Both the position numbers and the translations under genes were made by a program. Positions 8,766 to 18,373 of a DNA stretch of 64,000 nucleotides are shown piece by piece. The notes beneath the pieces were generated by a model that did not search any database, was not told where the DNA came from, and saw nothing but the letters and a program-made list of their open reading frames with translations. Source of the DNA: Spongiivirga sp046524175 (GTDB taxonomy: Bacteria; Bacteroidota; Bacteroidia; Flavobacteriales; Flavobacteriaceae); the NCBI RefSeq assembly GCF_046524175.1, contig NZ_JBEFZF010000001.1:843700-907699 (forward strand). Reading direction: 5' to 3'. Numbering within the stretch: position 1 is the stretch's first letter; every line of letters starts with the position of its first letter.

Positions 8766-10040
8766 TTATAATAATTCTGCCAGCTTAGCGGTCAAGTTAC
8801 GGCGATGATACTGTTCTATATTGACACTTTGGCAAGTTAGCGATCCGTTTTTAAATTGATTATAAAGACTAACAATCGTATTCTTTAATTCTTGTTTTTG
8901 TACGGGAGAATAGAAATATCCACTCTGTGTTTGCTCAATGATGGTAGCGATGTCAGCATTTTGCGGGCCAATGGCCAAAAGGGGACGTTTGGCTGCCAAA
9001 TATTCAAATAATTTACCCGCAATAATACCTTTGGTTTCAACGGAGTCTATTTCGACAAGAAGTAACACTTGACTTTTTACCTGAATTGTCCTCGCTTCTT
9101 CATGGCTTACATAACCCATTAAGTTAACACAATGTTCTAGGCCATGATCTTCTATGCTCTTTATAACAGTCTCACTCACTTTTCCCGCGAGTTGTATGGA
9201 AACATCTTCAGCGAATCCTTTATCCTCTTCAATCAATTCCTTTACAACTTGCCACAAAACCAGCGGGTTTCTAGCTGTTAATAAAGAGCCAACATGCGAT
9301 ATCGAGAATTTAGTATCCAAAACTTTGTCGGTTTCCTCATTGTCTTCATAACCATTTGTTATAATGGTTATTGGCTTCTTAGATATTGACTGAAACTCTT
9401 CTTTAGTTTGAAAACTAGTGACTATTACTTCATCTGCCGAATTTAAAACCTCAGATTCTAGCTTTTTATGTTTTTTCTGTGATTGGCTGGTCAATTTTAA
9501 CTGATTATGATACCCTATCGTGGTCCATGGATCCCTAAAATCAGCAATCCATTTTATAGTCAGTAGTTTTTTTAGTTCAAGCCCGATTAAATGTACGCTA
9601 TGGGGCGGACCAGTAGTAATTATAGTATTGATCTTATTTTCTTGAAGATAGCCAGATAGGAACTTAACCGAGGGTTTTACCCAATACTTTCTTGCATCTG
9701 GAATAAAAAAATTGCCTCTAACAAACAACATAAAACGTTCCACCAAAGACTGTTTTTTATCTTGAATAATTCCTGAACTTATCTGCGATGTTTTCTTTTT
9801 CGACAACAATTTTGCCAAGCTATAAGGTTCAAATATGGGTTGTTTTAGTACCTTAATATCTTCAGGAACCTCATTGATCATTGAATAGTCTACAATAGGA
9901 TACGATGGACTTTCGGGGATAAAAACAACAGGGTCTATTTCAAATTCTCGCAAATACGTTACGAATTTCAACCAACGCTGCACACCTGGTCCACCCGCAG
10001 GTGGCCAATAATAAGTAATGATTAGCACTCGCTTATTCAT
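8766..10040 (-). CDS. GT-B glycosyltransferase (family 4-like)
   Basis: A 424-residue protein. The N-terminus has ITYYWPPAGGPGVQRWLKF, the glycine-rich acceptor-side loop typical of GT4-like enzymes; a Rossmann half follows, then a C-terminal donor-binding half with FEYLAAKRPLLAIGP, the usual nucleotide-sugar region. It likely adds a sugar to a lipid carrier or surface glycan at the cytoplasmic face of the membrane. It starts 11 nt after the YfhO stop and is followed directly by a flippase, which fits synthesis then export. Donor and acceptor cannot be read from the sequence. Confidence 0.87.
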   Translation of the reverse strand: MNKRVLIITYYWPPAGGPGVQRWLKFVTYLREFEIDPVVFIPESPSYPIVDYSMINEVPEDIKVLKQPIFEPYSLAKLLSKKKTSQISSGIIQDKKQSLVERFMLFVRGNFFIPDARKYWVKPSVKFLSGYLQENKINTIITTGPPHSVHLIGLELKKLLTIKWIADFRDPWTTIGYHNQLKLTSQSQKKHKKLESEVLNSADEVIVTSFQTKEEFQSISKKPITIITNGYEDNEETDKVLDTKFSISHVGSLLTARNPLVLWQVVKELIEEDKGFAEDVSIQLAGKVSETVIKSIEDHGLEHCVNLMGYVSHEEARTIQVKSQVLLLVEIDSVETKGIIAGKLFEYLAAKRPLLAIGPQNADIATIIEQTQSGYFYSPVQKQELKNTIVSLYNQFKNGSLTCQSVNIEQYHRRNLTAKLAELL

Positions 10041-10051
10041 AGTAAGCGAAT

Positions 10052-12481
10052 TTAAGCAAGATTTCCGGTTTTAAATTCTTTATATAATGCCCCAAAAAAG
10101 ATCAATACAAAAATAAGAGACCCAGCTAATGCTATTGTGCTTCCTGTTTGTACCACCTGAGGTTCAAACTTAAATTCGACAGTATGATCACCTTTTGGTA
10201 TTTCACAACCTCTTAAAACATAATTTACGCGAACATGTGGTATTAACTTACCGTCAACATAGGCATTCCAACCATCTTCGTAATACATTTCAGAAAAAAC
10301 TGCAAATTGTCTTGAAGAAACCGATGTTTTATAGATAAGGTGATCTGGTTTATAATTGCTTAAAATAATTTGATCTTGAGCGGTTGGATTAAACTGCTCC
10401 CCCCCTATTAAGTACTTTTTGTTAACCACAGCAGTAGTTTTCGCATTCGTTGATTCTAACGCTTGCATTTCCTCATCAGCAGTATCAACCCACTTAATAC
10501 TGTTTACAAACCAAGCATTACCATAGGCTTCTTCATTTTGCATTACTTGATCTTCTCCTCCTATGATATATTTAATGTTAAGCATATTAATTACCTCTGT
10601 ATTCTGCTTAGCAATATAAAAGTCATACAGCTCTTGATATTTTCCTGGTTTAGCAGCATGATACCCCCAAATAGAATTATGAAAATAGCTGGCGCGTGAG
10701 GCACCGTCAGTCGTATCAAATACCCTGTAATGACTATCGTCTTTTAAAATTTCATTATCTGCTGCAGTTGGACTAAATGGCTTATTGACTTGTCTTGCTG
10801 AAACAAAATCGTCCTCATTTACATAACGGGTATTTACACCAACGAGATCAAAAAGAATGAGTGCCCCAATGAGAATAAGTACAACATTGATTTTTGCTCT
10901 TTCTTTTAAAAACAACCATAAACCACCTCCTGCAAATAAGACCAGGATCAAACTTCTGACTAGGTCATAGGTATACATCGATTTTCTATCGGCAACAAGT
11001 GCATTAATAAAATCGCCCCCCAATTGCTTGGCAAAATCAGGACCAAAACGTTGCACAAAATACGCGTCCCTATCTGCTTCAAAACCTAAAGTACCTTTAG
11101 CTAGTAACAATAAAATAGCTGTCCCCCCAGTAATACCTATTGTAATTAATAATGCTTTTAATTTTTTTGAAGCTTCAACATCTTTATTAAAAAATGCCGC
11201 CAAACCTAGGGCTGCGAGTACAGGAACGCAAAGTTCTAAAATCACCTGAATAGAAGTGACTGCTCTAAATTTATTATAAAGCGGGAAGTAGTCAATAAAG
11301 AAATAACTTAAAAAGGCCATATTCTTCCCATAAGAGAGAAATAAAGACAATAAAGCACCGCATAGCAACCACCATTTAAGTTTGCCTTTAACCAAAAATA
11401 ACCCAAGTACAAACAAAAAGAGCACTACCGCTCCAACATAAGCGGGGCCAGAAGTTCCCGGTTGTTTGCCCCAATAGGTCGGGGTTTGTGATGCAAAATC
11501 AGCAGCTTGTGCCCTTGGTAATCTGGCACTTAACCAGAACTTATAAATATTTGATGATTTATCTAACGCCTCATAACTCGCCCCTCCCATCAGACGAGAC
11601 GCAAAGAGGTTTAAGCTCTCAAATATGCCATAGTTATACTCTAAAATATAATCTTTATTAAGTCCGTTAGTTACTTCTTTCTTTGAACCATCTTCGGCAA
11701 TGGTCAATTCGCTTTTACCTCGTGTACTGGTATCTGCATATTCCTTAGTTGCCATTAGAGGTGTTGCATTCATAAGCAACCCGATAACAACGGCTACTGA
11801 TAATACTCCGATTGTTTTAAAAAAATGAGGTAATTCTTTCTTTTTGTAAGCGTATATCAAATACACTACTCCTAAAACTAATACTAGTAGCAATAGGTAG
11901 TAAGTCATTTGGTAATGGTTAGCATGAATTTGAAGTCCCATTGCTAAAGCGGTCAAAATTCCACCCCAAATATATTTTTTTCGAAATGCTAATAATATAC
12001 CTGCAAGTACCAGCGGCATATAGCCAATAGCATGTGCTTTTGCATTATGTCCAGCCTCTAGTATGACTAAAAAATACGTTGAAAAACCAAAGGCTAGCGC
12101 TCCCAATATGGCTATTCTAAAATCAATTTTTAAGACCAGTAACAATAAGTAGCATGAAAAGAAATAAACAAATAAGTAATCCGCTGGTCTTGGTAAAAAC
12201 CTTATGAATCCATCTACTGCTTTTATGTAATCATGCGGATAGCGTGCTCCTAGTTGATAAGTCGGCATTCCTCCAAAAGCGCTGTCTGTCCAATATAATT
12301 CCTCTCCAGGATAATCCTCTCGATAATCTAATTGTTTTTGCGACATTCCTTTACTCCACACAATATCACTTTGGTACATTTGTTTACCTTGTAAAACAGG
12401 GTGAAAATAAGCCAATGCTACAGCTATAAATCCTACAAGTACTAAAAGGTGAGGTGCTAGTTTCTTAAGATGTTGTATCAT
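10052..12481 (-). CDS. YfhO-family integral membrane protein (GT-C fold)
   Basis: An 809-residue protein with an N-terminal helix, a periplasmic loop containing the acidic DSAFGGMPTYQ segment, about 12 further membrane helices and a soluble C-terminal domain of about 230 residues ending in one helix. This is the YfhO pattern; in Firmicutes YfhO adds sugars to lipoteichoic acid or related carriers, a GT-C mechanism using a polyprenyl-phosphate sugar. Together with the downstream glycosyltransferase and flippase it points to outer-face glycosylation. The gene is 20 nt downstream of DUF4834. The exact acceptor in Bacteroidota is not known to me. Confidence 0.87.
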   Translation of the reverse strand: MIQHLKKLAPHLLVLVGFIAVALAYFHPVLQGKQMYQSDIVWSKGMSQKQLDYREDYPGEELYWTDSAFGGMPTYQLGARYPHDYIKAVDGFIRFLPRPADYLFVYFFSCYLLLLVLKIDFRIAILGALAFGFSTYFLVILEAGHNAKAHAIGYMPLVLAGILLAFRKKYIWGGILTALAMGLQIHANHYQMTYYLLLLVLVLGVVYLIYAYKKKELPHFFKTIGVLSVAVVIGLLMNATPLMATKEYADTSTRGKSELTIAEDGSKKEVTNGLNKDYILEYNYGIFESLNLFASRLMGGASYEALDKSSNIYKFWLSARLPRAQAADFASQTPTYWGKQPGTSGPAYVGAVVLFLFVLGLFLVKGKLKWWLLCGALLSLFLSYGKNMAFLSYFFIDYFPLYNKFRAVTSIQVILELCVPVLAALGLAAFFNKDVEASKKLKALLITIGITGGTAILLLLAKGTLGFEADRDAYFVQRFGPDFAKQLGGDFINALVADRKSMYTYDLVRSLILVLFAGGGLWLFLKERAKINVVLILIGALILFDLVGVNTRYVNEDDFVSARQVNKPFSPTAADNEILKDDSHYRVFDTTDGASRASYFHNSIWGYHAAKPGKYQELYDFYIAKQNTEVINMLNIKYIIGGEDQVMQNEEAYGNAWFVNSIKWVDTADEEMQALESTNAKTTAVVNKKYLIGGEQFNPTAQDQIILSNYKPDHLIYKTSVSSRQFAVFSEMYYEDGWNAYVDGKLIPHVRVNYVLRGCEIPKGDHTVEFKFEPQVVQTGSTIALAGSLIFVLIFFGALYKEFKTGNLA

Positions 12482-12501
12482 TAAGTTGGTGGTTGGTGGT
12501 C

Positions 12502-12759
12502 TTATTCAATTTCCTCAAAATCTACGTACTCCCCAACCCGATCATTCGATTTTTTAGAATTCTCTGGAGCTTTGTCAATAGTGACTTCACCCTCAGGGCG
12601 AACGGTTTGTTGAGGCCGTTGTTGGTTAAATTGCTGAGAAAACTTCTTTTCCATCTTCTTAGCAGCTGACTTCATTATAGCCGGTCCAAAAAGCTTCGAA
12701 AAGATTTTGAGGCCATAATACACTAGCAGAATAATTAAGATGGTACGTAATAAACCCAT
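12502..12759 (-). CDS. DUF4834 family small membrane protein
   Basis: Eighty-five residues: one N-terminal membrane helix (about 4-22), a basic stretch (KSAAKKMEKKF), a Gln-rich segment (QQFNQQRPQQT) and an acidic end (VGEYVDFEEIE). This fits DUF4834, a conserved Bacteroidota family without assigned function. It heads the four-gene envelope operon and has a good promoter just upstream (12806-12837). The conserved acidic tail may be a docking site, which is inference. Confidence 0.8.
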   Translation of the reverse strand: MGLLRTILIILLVYYGLKIFSKLFGPAIMKSAAKKMEKKFSQQFNQQRPQQTVRPEGEVTIDKAPENSKKSNDRVGEYVDFEEIE

Positions 12760-12805
12760 TAAATATTAGTTTGTAAACTAAGACTTTTTCTTAAATGTTA
12801 AAAAA

Positions 12806-12837
12806 CAAAAATACAACAGCTACTAAGCAAAAATCAA
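12806..12837 (-). promoter_or_regulatory. Promoter of the DUF4834-YfhO-glycosyltransferase-flippase operon
   Basis: On the minus strand TTG (12837-12835), 21 nt spacer, then TATTTTTG (12813-12806), matching the Bacteroidota -33/-7 consensus TTG/TAnnTTTG. The start codon lies 46 nt downstream. Confidence 0.55.
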
Positions 12838-12879
12838 AAAATCATCTTAAATATTTATATTTACCACAAAGCTTACACT

Positions 12880-13863
12880 ATGCGCCCACTATTTAGCCTA
12901 ATCGCCATTTTGAGTACATTTTCTGTTCACTCGCAATACACCGAAGTAATTAATAGCAATAGGCCGGGGGTTTCCAAAGGTCCATTTTCAGTGGGAACAG
13001 GTGTTCTGCAATTTGAAGGAGGGTTTCAATACAGAAAGGTTGATCATGAATTAAGAAGATTAGAAGCAACAGGCTTTGATGCGAATCTTGAAATTCGATA
13101 TGGCTTTTTATTAGAGCAGCTGGAACTAAGTGCAGAAGTAAGTTATGAATTTGCAGATTATTTGTTTCAAGCATCAGGAACTGAGTTAAAGGAAAGTGGA
13201 CTAAAACAAACCCTGGTTGGTGCTAAATATCTGGTTTTCGACCCCTGGAAAAAGGAACAAAAACCTAATTTATATAGCTGGAATGCCAATAATAAATTTC
13301 AATGGAGAGATTTATTACCGGCAGTATCAGTTTTTGCAGGAGCCAACTTATACACCTCTCAAGACCCACCTTTTACCTTTCCAAACGAGTTTAGTGTAAG
13401 TCCAAGGGTAATGGTTGCCACGCAACATAATTTTTTAGGACGTTTGGTATTGGTAACCAACTTTAGTTATGCCAATATTGGTCAAGATTTTCCGGAATAT
13501 GGCTATGTTGTAACGCTTACCCACTCATTTAATGGTAACTGGTCATTATATGTAGAAAATCAAGGGGTTAAAAGTGATAATTATGCTGATGTCATTTTTA
13601 GAGGCGGACTCGCCTATCTATTAAATAAAGATATACAAGTAGAAGCTACTTACGGCGGTAATTTTAAAAATACGCCTTTTCAAGTATTCGGAAACATTGG
13701 TATTTCTTACAGAATAGACAACCATCAGGATAAAGAAATTAAGAATGATGAGTTTTCTAAAAAGACAAATAATATTAACAATAAAAAAGAACGCAAACGT
13801 CAAAAAGCTAAAAACTCCAAAAAGAAGTTTGAAGATGATGGCGGAGTTCTTAATGAAAAATGA
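12880..13863 (+). CDS. Outer-membrane beta-barrel transporter-like protein with Lys-rich C-terminal tail
   Basis: A 327-residue protein with a signal peptide (about 1-18), the NSNRPGVSKGPFSVGTG opening typical of the phenol-degradation MetA/transporter-like outer-membrane family (PF13557), and alternating amphipathic strands to about residue 275. Instead of ending at the last strand it carries about 45 extra residues that are almost all Lys, Asn and Arg. Such a tail is unusual for a barrel and would lie in the periplasm or outside. Next gene begins 24 nt downstream. Substrate unknown. Confidence 0.75.
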   Translation: MRPLFSLIAILSTFSVHSQYTEVINSNRPGVSKGPFSVGTGVLQFEGGFQYRKVDHELRRLEATGFDANLEIRYGFLLEQLELSAEVSYEFADYLFQASGTELKESGLKQTLVGAKYLVFDPWKKEQKPNLYSWNANNKFQWRDLLPAVSVFAGANLYTSQDPPFTFPNEFSVSPRVMVATQHNFLGRLVLVTNFSYANIGQDFPEYGYVVTLTHSFNGNWSLYVENQGVKSDNYADVIFRGGLAYLLNKDIQVEATYGGNFKNTPFQVFGNIGISYRIDNHQDKEIKNDEFSKKTNNINNKKERKRQKAKNSKKKFEDDGGVLNEK

Positions 13864-13887
13864 AAAATTAGTAATTAATAAGGCTAG

Positions 13888-14499
13888 ATGATTAAATCTA
13901 ATTTTCGCCAACTAACTTATCGTCTTAAAATCAAGTATTTTACTATTGCATTTTCTGCCATTCTGTTTTTTGGATGTAGGACTAAGAAAACGGCTTATAA
14001 AGAAGATTACCGAGTAAATACTTTTGTCAAAACTAATAACAAGTGCCCAAAGTTTTATTACAATAGTTTTAGTAACATGATAAAAGACACATTTTTGTCT
14101 ATTGTTGAAAAAGATACTTTTAGACTAACTGAAATAAAATTTGAATGTGTTACTACCGCTATGCTTACTCAAAAGGTGCTTTTTGATAGTTTTGGTGATT
14201 GGGATGCTGCTGTTTTTCCCAATAATGCGCGACATCCTATGTTGGTTTGGGAAAACAGAATTTTAATAAAAGATGACAAGACTAGATATAACATTGTTGC
14301 TCAAGGTAAAGAAAGTAACGAAGAACTATATGCTTCTATTATTGTAACAAATGGCCTAGGAGAGGATCAATTGTCTCAGGTTAATCAAAGAAATTCTATC
14401 GTTGATACCGTTGTTGCATTAATACGAGCAAACGATAAGAAAAAAAGAAAATTCTACAACTATTATTGGAATACAGTAAACAGTAGAAAAACAAATTAA
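13888..14499 (+). CDS. Hypothetical lipoprotein
   Basis: A 203-residue protein. The N-terminus has basic residues, a hydrophobic stretch and a lipobox-like ILFFGCRT with Cys at about residue 30, so it is probably lipid-anchored after signal peptidase II cleavage. The mature part is mixed alpha/beta without a motif I recognise; it has one WDAAVFPN segment and a Lys-rich end. It lies 24 nt after the barrel gene and 20 nt before the GNAT gene, so the three may be one transcript. Another ATG closer to the hydrophobic stretch is not present, so this start is kept. Confidence 0.65.
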   Translation: MIKSNFRQLTYRLKIKYFTIAFSAILFFGCRTKKTAYKEDYRVNTFVKTNNKCPKFYYNSFSNMIKDTFLSIVEKDTFRLTEIKFECVTTAMLTQKVLFDSFGDWDAAVFPNNARHPMLVWENRILIKDDKTRYNIVAQGKESNEELYASIIVTNGLGEDQLSQVNQRNSIVDTVVALIRANDKKKRKFYNYYWNTVNSRKTN

Positions 14500-14519
14500 T
14501 TCATTTACGAAAGTATTTA

Positions 14520-15638
14520 ATGATCACCATAAAAGAAGCTACCACAAAAAAGGAAAAGAAACAGTTTGTTACCTTTCCTTTTTCTCTTTATAAAAACAAC
14601 AAATATTGGGTACCTCCAATAATCAATGCCGAAGTCGATAGTTTTGACCCCACCATAAATCCGGCCTTTGATACCGCTGAAGCTCGATTTTTCCTAGCCT
14701 ATCGCGGTAAGGATATTGTTGGCCGTGTTGCTGCAATTGTCAACTGGGATGAGATTAATAAGCAAGAAGTCAGGAAAATGCGTTTTGGATGGTTCGATAT
14801 GATTGATGACACTGAAGTTTCTAAAGCACTTATTAATAAAGTTCAAGAGATCGGCAAGTCACATAATCTTGAGTTTATCGAGGGCCCAGTTGGGTTTTCT
14901 AATCTTGATAAGGTTGGAGTTTTAACTGATGGTTTTGATGAACTTGGCACCATGATAACCTGGTATAATCACCCTTATTACAAAGATCATTTAGAGCAAT
15001 TAGGTTTTAAAAAGGAAAAAGGGTATTTAGAATACCGTTTTCCATTTAAAAATGCTGATCCTAAGTTTTTTAGTAAGGCAGCCGGACTTATTAAAAAAAG
15101 GTATAAGCTAAAAGCCATAAACTTCAAATCGAGCAAGGATATCATGCCATATGTTGATAGTATGTTCGATCTTTTTAACGAAAGCTACTCAAAACTATCT
15201 TCATTTGTAGCCATTAATAAAGTACAAAAAAAGTACTTTAAAGAAAAGTATATCAGTTTTATTAATCCACAATTCATAAAATATGTGGCCGATGAAAATG
15301 ATAACCTGGTTGCTTTTGCAGTTACGATGCCATCATTTTCTAGAGCACTACAAAAATCAAAAGGAAAATTGTTTCCGTTTGGGTTTCTTCATTTTCTAAA
15401 AGCGAAAAAGAAAAATGAAGATGCCATATTTTACCTTATTGGTGTACATCCTGATTATCAAAATAAGGGTGTCACAGCCATTTTATTTGACGAGTATCAC
15501 AAATCATTTTCAGCAGCCGGTATAAAGAATTGTATTCGTACCCCAGAACTCGAGGATAATATTGCTATCCAGCAGTTATGGAAAAATTTCGACCCAAGAA
15601 TTGCCAAGAGACGAAGTACGTATCGCAGGGAATTGTGA
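14520..15638 (+). CDS. GNAT-fold acetyltransferase-like protein
   Basis: A 372-residue protein. An N-terminal segment (FVTFPFSLYKNNKYWVPP) is followed by an N-acyltransferase-like half (FDTAEARFFLAY, VGRVAAIVN) and, near the C-terminus, a GNAT motif A, FYLIGVHPDYQNKGVTAILF, which binds acyl-CoA pyrophosphate in this fold. The length suggests two GNAT-like halves. Substrate unknown; relatives in flavobacteria are commonly left as hypothetical. It follows the lipoprotein gene by 20 nt. Confidence 0.75.
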   Translation: MITIKEATTKKEKKQFVTFPFSLYKNNKYWVPPIINAEVDSFDPTINPAFDTAEARFFLAYRGKDIVGRVAAIVNWDEINKQEVRKMRFGWFDMIDDTEVSKALINKVQEIGKSHNLEFIEGPVGFSNLDKVGVLTDGFDELGTMITWYNHPYYKDHLEQLGFKKEKGYLEYRFPFKNADPKFFSKAAGLIKKRYKLKAINFKSSKDIMPYVDSMFDLFNESYSKLSSFVAINKVQKKYFKEKYISFINPQFIKYVADENDNLVAFAVTMPSFSRALQKSKGKLFPFGFLHFLKAKKKNEDAIFYLIGVHPDYQNKGVTAILFDEYHKSFSAAGIKNCIRTPELEDNIAIQQLWKNFDPRIAKRRSTYRREL

Positions 15639-15722
15639 TTTGCCTTCTGTTAACAGATATTATAGTTGACTGTTATAGGTTTTAGTTTAATCCCCGTTTT
15701 CTTGAATATATACTCCAATAAA

Positions 15723-16850
15723 TCAAAATAACACACATACAGGGCTTGGCGCTTTGATTTGATCGGTGTATGTAAGAAGTCCGCTGTTTTTGTCTCGTTT
15801 AAAAGAAACCAAATTCTGTGATTTTTGGTTTGCGACTACTAGATAATTCTCATCTGGAGATAATGAGAAATTTCTGGGCCAATCGCCCTTTACAGACTCA
15901 TGACCAACCAATTTTAATTCGCCATTCGATTCATTCACACTAAATATTGCAAGGCTGTTGTGCCCACGATTGGAAGCATATACAAATTTACCATCACTGG
16001 AAATATGAATATCGGCGCAAAAGCTGTCTCCTTCAAAATCAGCTGGCAACGTTGATATTGTCGAAGCAGCCACATAACCTCCAGAATTAGATTTCACGAA
16101 CAAACTGACCGTATTATTCAATTCGTTAATAACATAAAACCATGCTTTAGTAGGATGAAAGGCAATATGACGTGGTCCTGATCCTGGTGGCAATGAATTC
16201 TTTTCCGGCTCCGTACTTATTATTTCGTTCTTTTCATTAAGTGATGCAAACCAAAGATTATCGGTACCCAAATCTACGGTTATGATGTTATCACTATTGG
16301 GATCAAACCAAGCTGAATGTGCATGGGGAGCCTCTTGACGATCGGTAACACTCTTACCTTCGTATTGTTTAACATATTTCAGCTCCGATAACTTTCCGTC
16401 GCTAGCTATATTCAATAACCCAAGATTACCTCCTGTATAATTTGCTGCCAAGATCGTTCCGGTTTCATTAACCGTAACAAAACAAGGATGGGCCCCACCT
16501 GTTGAACTTCTATTTATAAATTGCAGGCTATCGTTCAACACCGAATACGACTCAATAGTCCCCATTTTATTTTCATCACTTATTTCATTTACCGCTACCA
16601 CATAATTACGATTATCGCTATATGCTAAGAAGGAAGGATTGTTCGATTTCGCTACCAAGCCGTTATTTTCAAAAGTACCATCTTCATTTAAAGTAAAGCG
16701 ATAAATACCTTCGCTATAGGTATCGGTATAAGTACCCAGAAAAAATGAGTCTCCTGCTTTCGGTGCTATCATAATTTTTTCTTCTTTCTTGTTAGCGTTA
16801 TTACAAGCTGTGATCAAACACAAAACCAGAATCGTTATCTTCAATTTCAT
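15723..16850 (-). CDS. Lactonase-family beta-propeller lipoprotein (6-phosphogluconolactonase-like)
   Basis: A 375-residue protein with a lipoprotein signal (LVLCLITACNN, Cys about residue 16) and a seven-bladed propeller of the PF10282 type: FFLGTYTDTYSEGIY, NYTGGNLGLL, APHAHSAWFDP, GPRHIAFHP and YASNRGHNSLAIF. The HAHS and GPRH segments are typical of this lactonase family. Cytosolic relatives (Pgl) hydrolyse 6-phosphogluconolactone; an exported, lipid-anchored copy probably acts on another lactone or only binds ligand. Expressed alone, ending near the small gap before the GNAT gene. Confidence 0.85.
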   Translation of the reverse strand: MKLKITILVLCLITACNNANKKEEKIMIAPKAGDSFFLGTYTDTYSEGIYRFTLNEDGTFENNGLVAKSNNPSFLAYSDNRNYVVAVNEISDENKMGTIESYSVLNDSLQFINRSSTGGAHPCFVTVNETGTILAANYTGGNLGLLNIASDGKLSELKYVKQYEGKSVTDRQEAPHAHSAWFDPNSDNIITVDLGTDNLWFASLNEKNEIISTEPEKNSLPPGSGPRHIAFHPTKAWFYVINELNNTVSLFVKSNSGGYVAASTISTLPADFEGDSFCADIHISSDGKFVYASNRGHNSLAIFSVNESNGELKLVGHESVKGDWPRNFSLSPDENYLVVANQKSQNLVSFKRDKNSGLLTYTDQIKAPSPVCVLF

Positions 16851-16944
16851 GAATATGGATTTTTTTTTCTAAACCATAAATTTCAAAAAATTAATTGTAC
16901 CCTCTCAATACAATTGAAATAATTTCTAATAGAATTTATCCAAT

Positions 16945-16977
16945 AAAAAAACCTGATAAAAAAATTATCAGGTTTTG
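16945..16977 (-). terminator. Intrinsic terminator after the alpha-oxoamine synthase gene
   Basis: AAAACCTGATA (16947-16957) pairs perfectly with TATCAGGTTTT (16966-16976) around an 8-nt A/T loop, with a U-run on the minus-strand transcript. Confidence 0.85.
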
Positions 16978-16999
16978 ATATATTTTATATAATCAGCGA

Positions 17000-18259
17000 T
17001 TACTCACCCATTGCCGCTGCAATTGCAGCCGACATACGCTTGTAAGTACCATTTTCTAATCTAGATCGAATTGCAGAAAATGCTTCCAATGTTTCTTCAA
17101 CATCTTGCAGCGTATGAGAAGCCGTTGGGATCATTCTTAACAAGATTAATCCTTTAGGAATCACCGGATACACTACAATAGAACAGAAAATACCATGATT
17201 TTCACGTAAATCCTTAACCAAAGCCATTGCTTCTGGAATACTTCCTTTTAAATATACCGGTGTTACACAACTTTGGGTAGTACCTATATCAAATCCACGT
17301 TCTTTTAGTCCATTTTGAAGTGCATTTACATTTTCCCATAACTTATTCTTAAGTTCTGGCATGGTACGCAACATATCTAAACGTTTTAAAGCACCTTTGA
17401 CCAATTGCATTTGCAATGACTTAGCGAACATTTGCGAACGTAAGTTGTACTTTAAATAGTCGATTATTTCTTGATCGGCTGCTATGAAAGCTCCTGTGCT
17501 CGCCATAGATTTTGCAAATGTTGCGAAATACACATCAATATCATTTTGTACACCCTGTTCTTCACCCGCGCCTGCACCAGTCTCACCTAAGGTACCAAAA
17601 CCATGAGCATCGTCAACTAATAAACGGAATTTAAACTTCTTTTTAAGTTCAACAATTTCTTTTAAGCGACCTTGCTCACCCCGCATACCGAAAACACCTT
17701 CAGAAATTACCAAAATCCCACCTCCGGTTTGCTCGGCCATATTCGTTGCCCGCTCAAGATTCTTTTCTAAGCTTTCAATATCATTATGTTTGTAAGTAAA
17801 GCGCTTACCCATATGCAATCGAACACCATCGATAATACAGGCATGAGAATCTACATCATAAACGATGATGTCATCTTTGGTAACTAAGGCATCAATGGTT
17901 GATAATATACCTTGATAACCAAAATTTAATAAATAAGCCGCTTCCTTTTTTACGAAAGCTGCCAGTTCATCCTGCAATTGCTCGTGCATCGAAGTATGAC
18001 CTGACATCATACGCGCTCCCATTGGGTAAGCCGAACCATAATCAGAAGCAGCTTCTGCATCTACTTTTCTAACCTCTGGATGATTGGCTAAACCGAGATA
18101 ATCATTAATACTCCATGTAATGACTTTTTTGCCATTAAACTCCATTCTATTTGCTATCTGCCCTTCCAGTTTAGGAAAGACAAAATACCCTTCTGCATGT
18201 GAAGCCCATTTTCCTAAAGGGCCTTTGTTTTCAATTATCCGATCAAATAAATCTCTCAT
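17000..18259 (-). CDS. Alpha-oxoamine synthase, likely cysteate acyltransferase of sulfonolipid synthesis
   Basis: A 419-residue fold-type-I PLP enzyme. Visible are WSINDYLGL (50-58), the GARMMSGHT loop (81-89), the cofactor-ring His139 in DVDSHACI, Asp217/His219 in VDDAHGFG and the Schiff-base lysine Lys250 in FATFAKSMAST. The family condenses an amino acid with an acyl thioester with loss of CO2 (KBL, BioF, serine palmitoyltransferase). The neighbour upstream on the same strand is a cysteine-synthase-fold enzyme; in Flavobacterium johnsoniae and Alistipes such enzymes make cysteate and couple it to a fatty acyl group, the first steps to capnine. That role is proposed here; serine palmitoyltransferase is the main alternative. 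It has its own promoter (18307-18337) and terminator. Confidence 0.82.
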   Translation of the reverse strand: MRDLFDRIIENKGPLGKWASHAEGYFVFPKLEGQIANRMEFNGKKVITWSINDYLGLANHPEVRKVDAEAASDYGSAYPMGARMMSGHTSMHEQLQDELAAFVKKEAAYLLNFGYQGILSTIDALVTKDDIIVYDVDSHACIIDGVRLHMGKRFTYKHNDIESLEKNLERATNMAEQTGGGILVISEGVFGMRGEQGRLKEIVELKKKFKFRLLVDDAHGFGTLGETGAGAGEEQGVQNDIDVYFATFAKSMASTGAFIAADQEIIDYLKYNLRSQMFAKSLQMQLVKGALKRLDMLRTMPELKNKLWENVNALQNGLKERGFDIGTTQSCVTPVYLKGSIPEAMALVKDLRENHGIFCSIVVYPVIPKGLILLRMIPTASHTLQDVEETLEAFSAIRSRLENGTYKRMSAAIAAAMGE

Positions 18260-18306
18260 CTAGGGAATACTATTATTATTTAGGTAAACTTAGTTCAAAC
18301 AATTTG

Positions 18307-18337
18307 CAAAACTAACCATTTTTATGAGCTTATCAAA
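18307..18337 (-). promoter_or_regulatory. Promoter of the alpha-oxoamine synthase gene
   Basis: On the minus strand TTTG (18337-18334), exactly 19 nt, then TAGTTTTG (18314-18307), a full match to the Bacteroidota TTTG-N19-TAnnTTTG consensus. The ATG at 18259 is 47 nt downstream, giving a leader of about 40 nt. Confidence 0.75.
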
Positions 18338-18373
18338 TCCTATTTTTCAATAAAATATGCTCCGTAAAAATGC

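Noticed and set aside
17000..18259. Serine palmitoyltransferase as the first name for the oxoamine synthase
   Set aside because: The neighbouring cysteine-synthase-like gene points to cysteate; kept as the main alternative, not the call.
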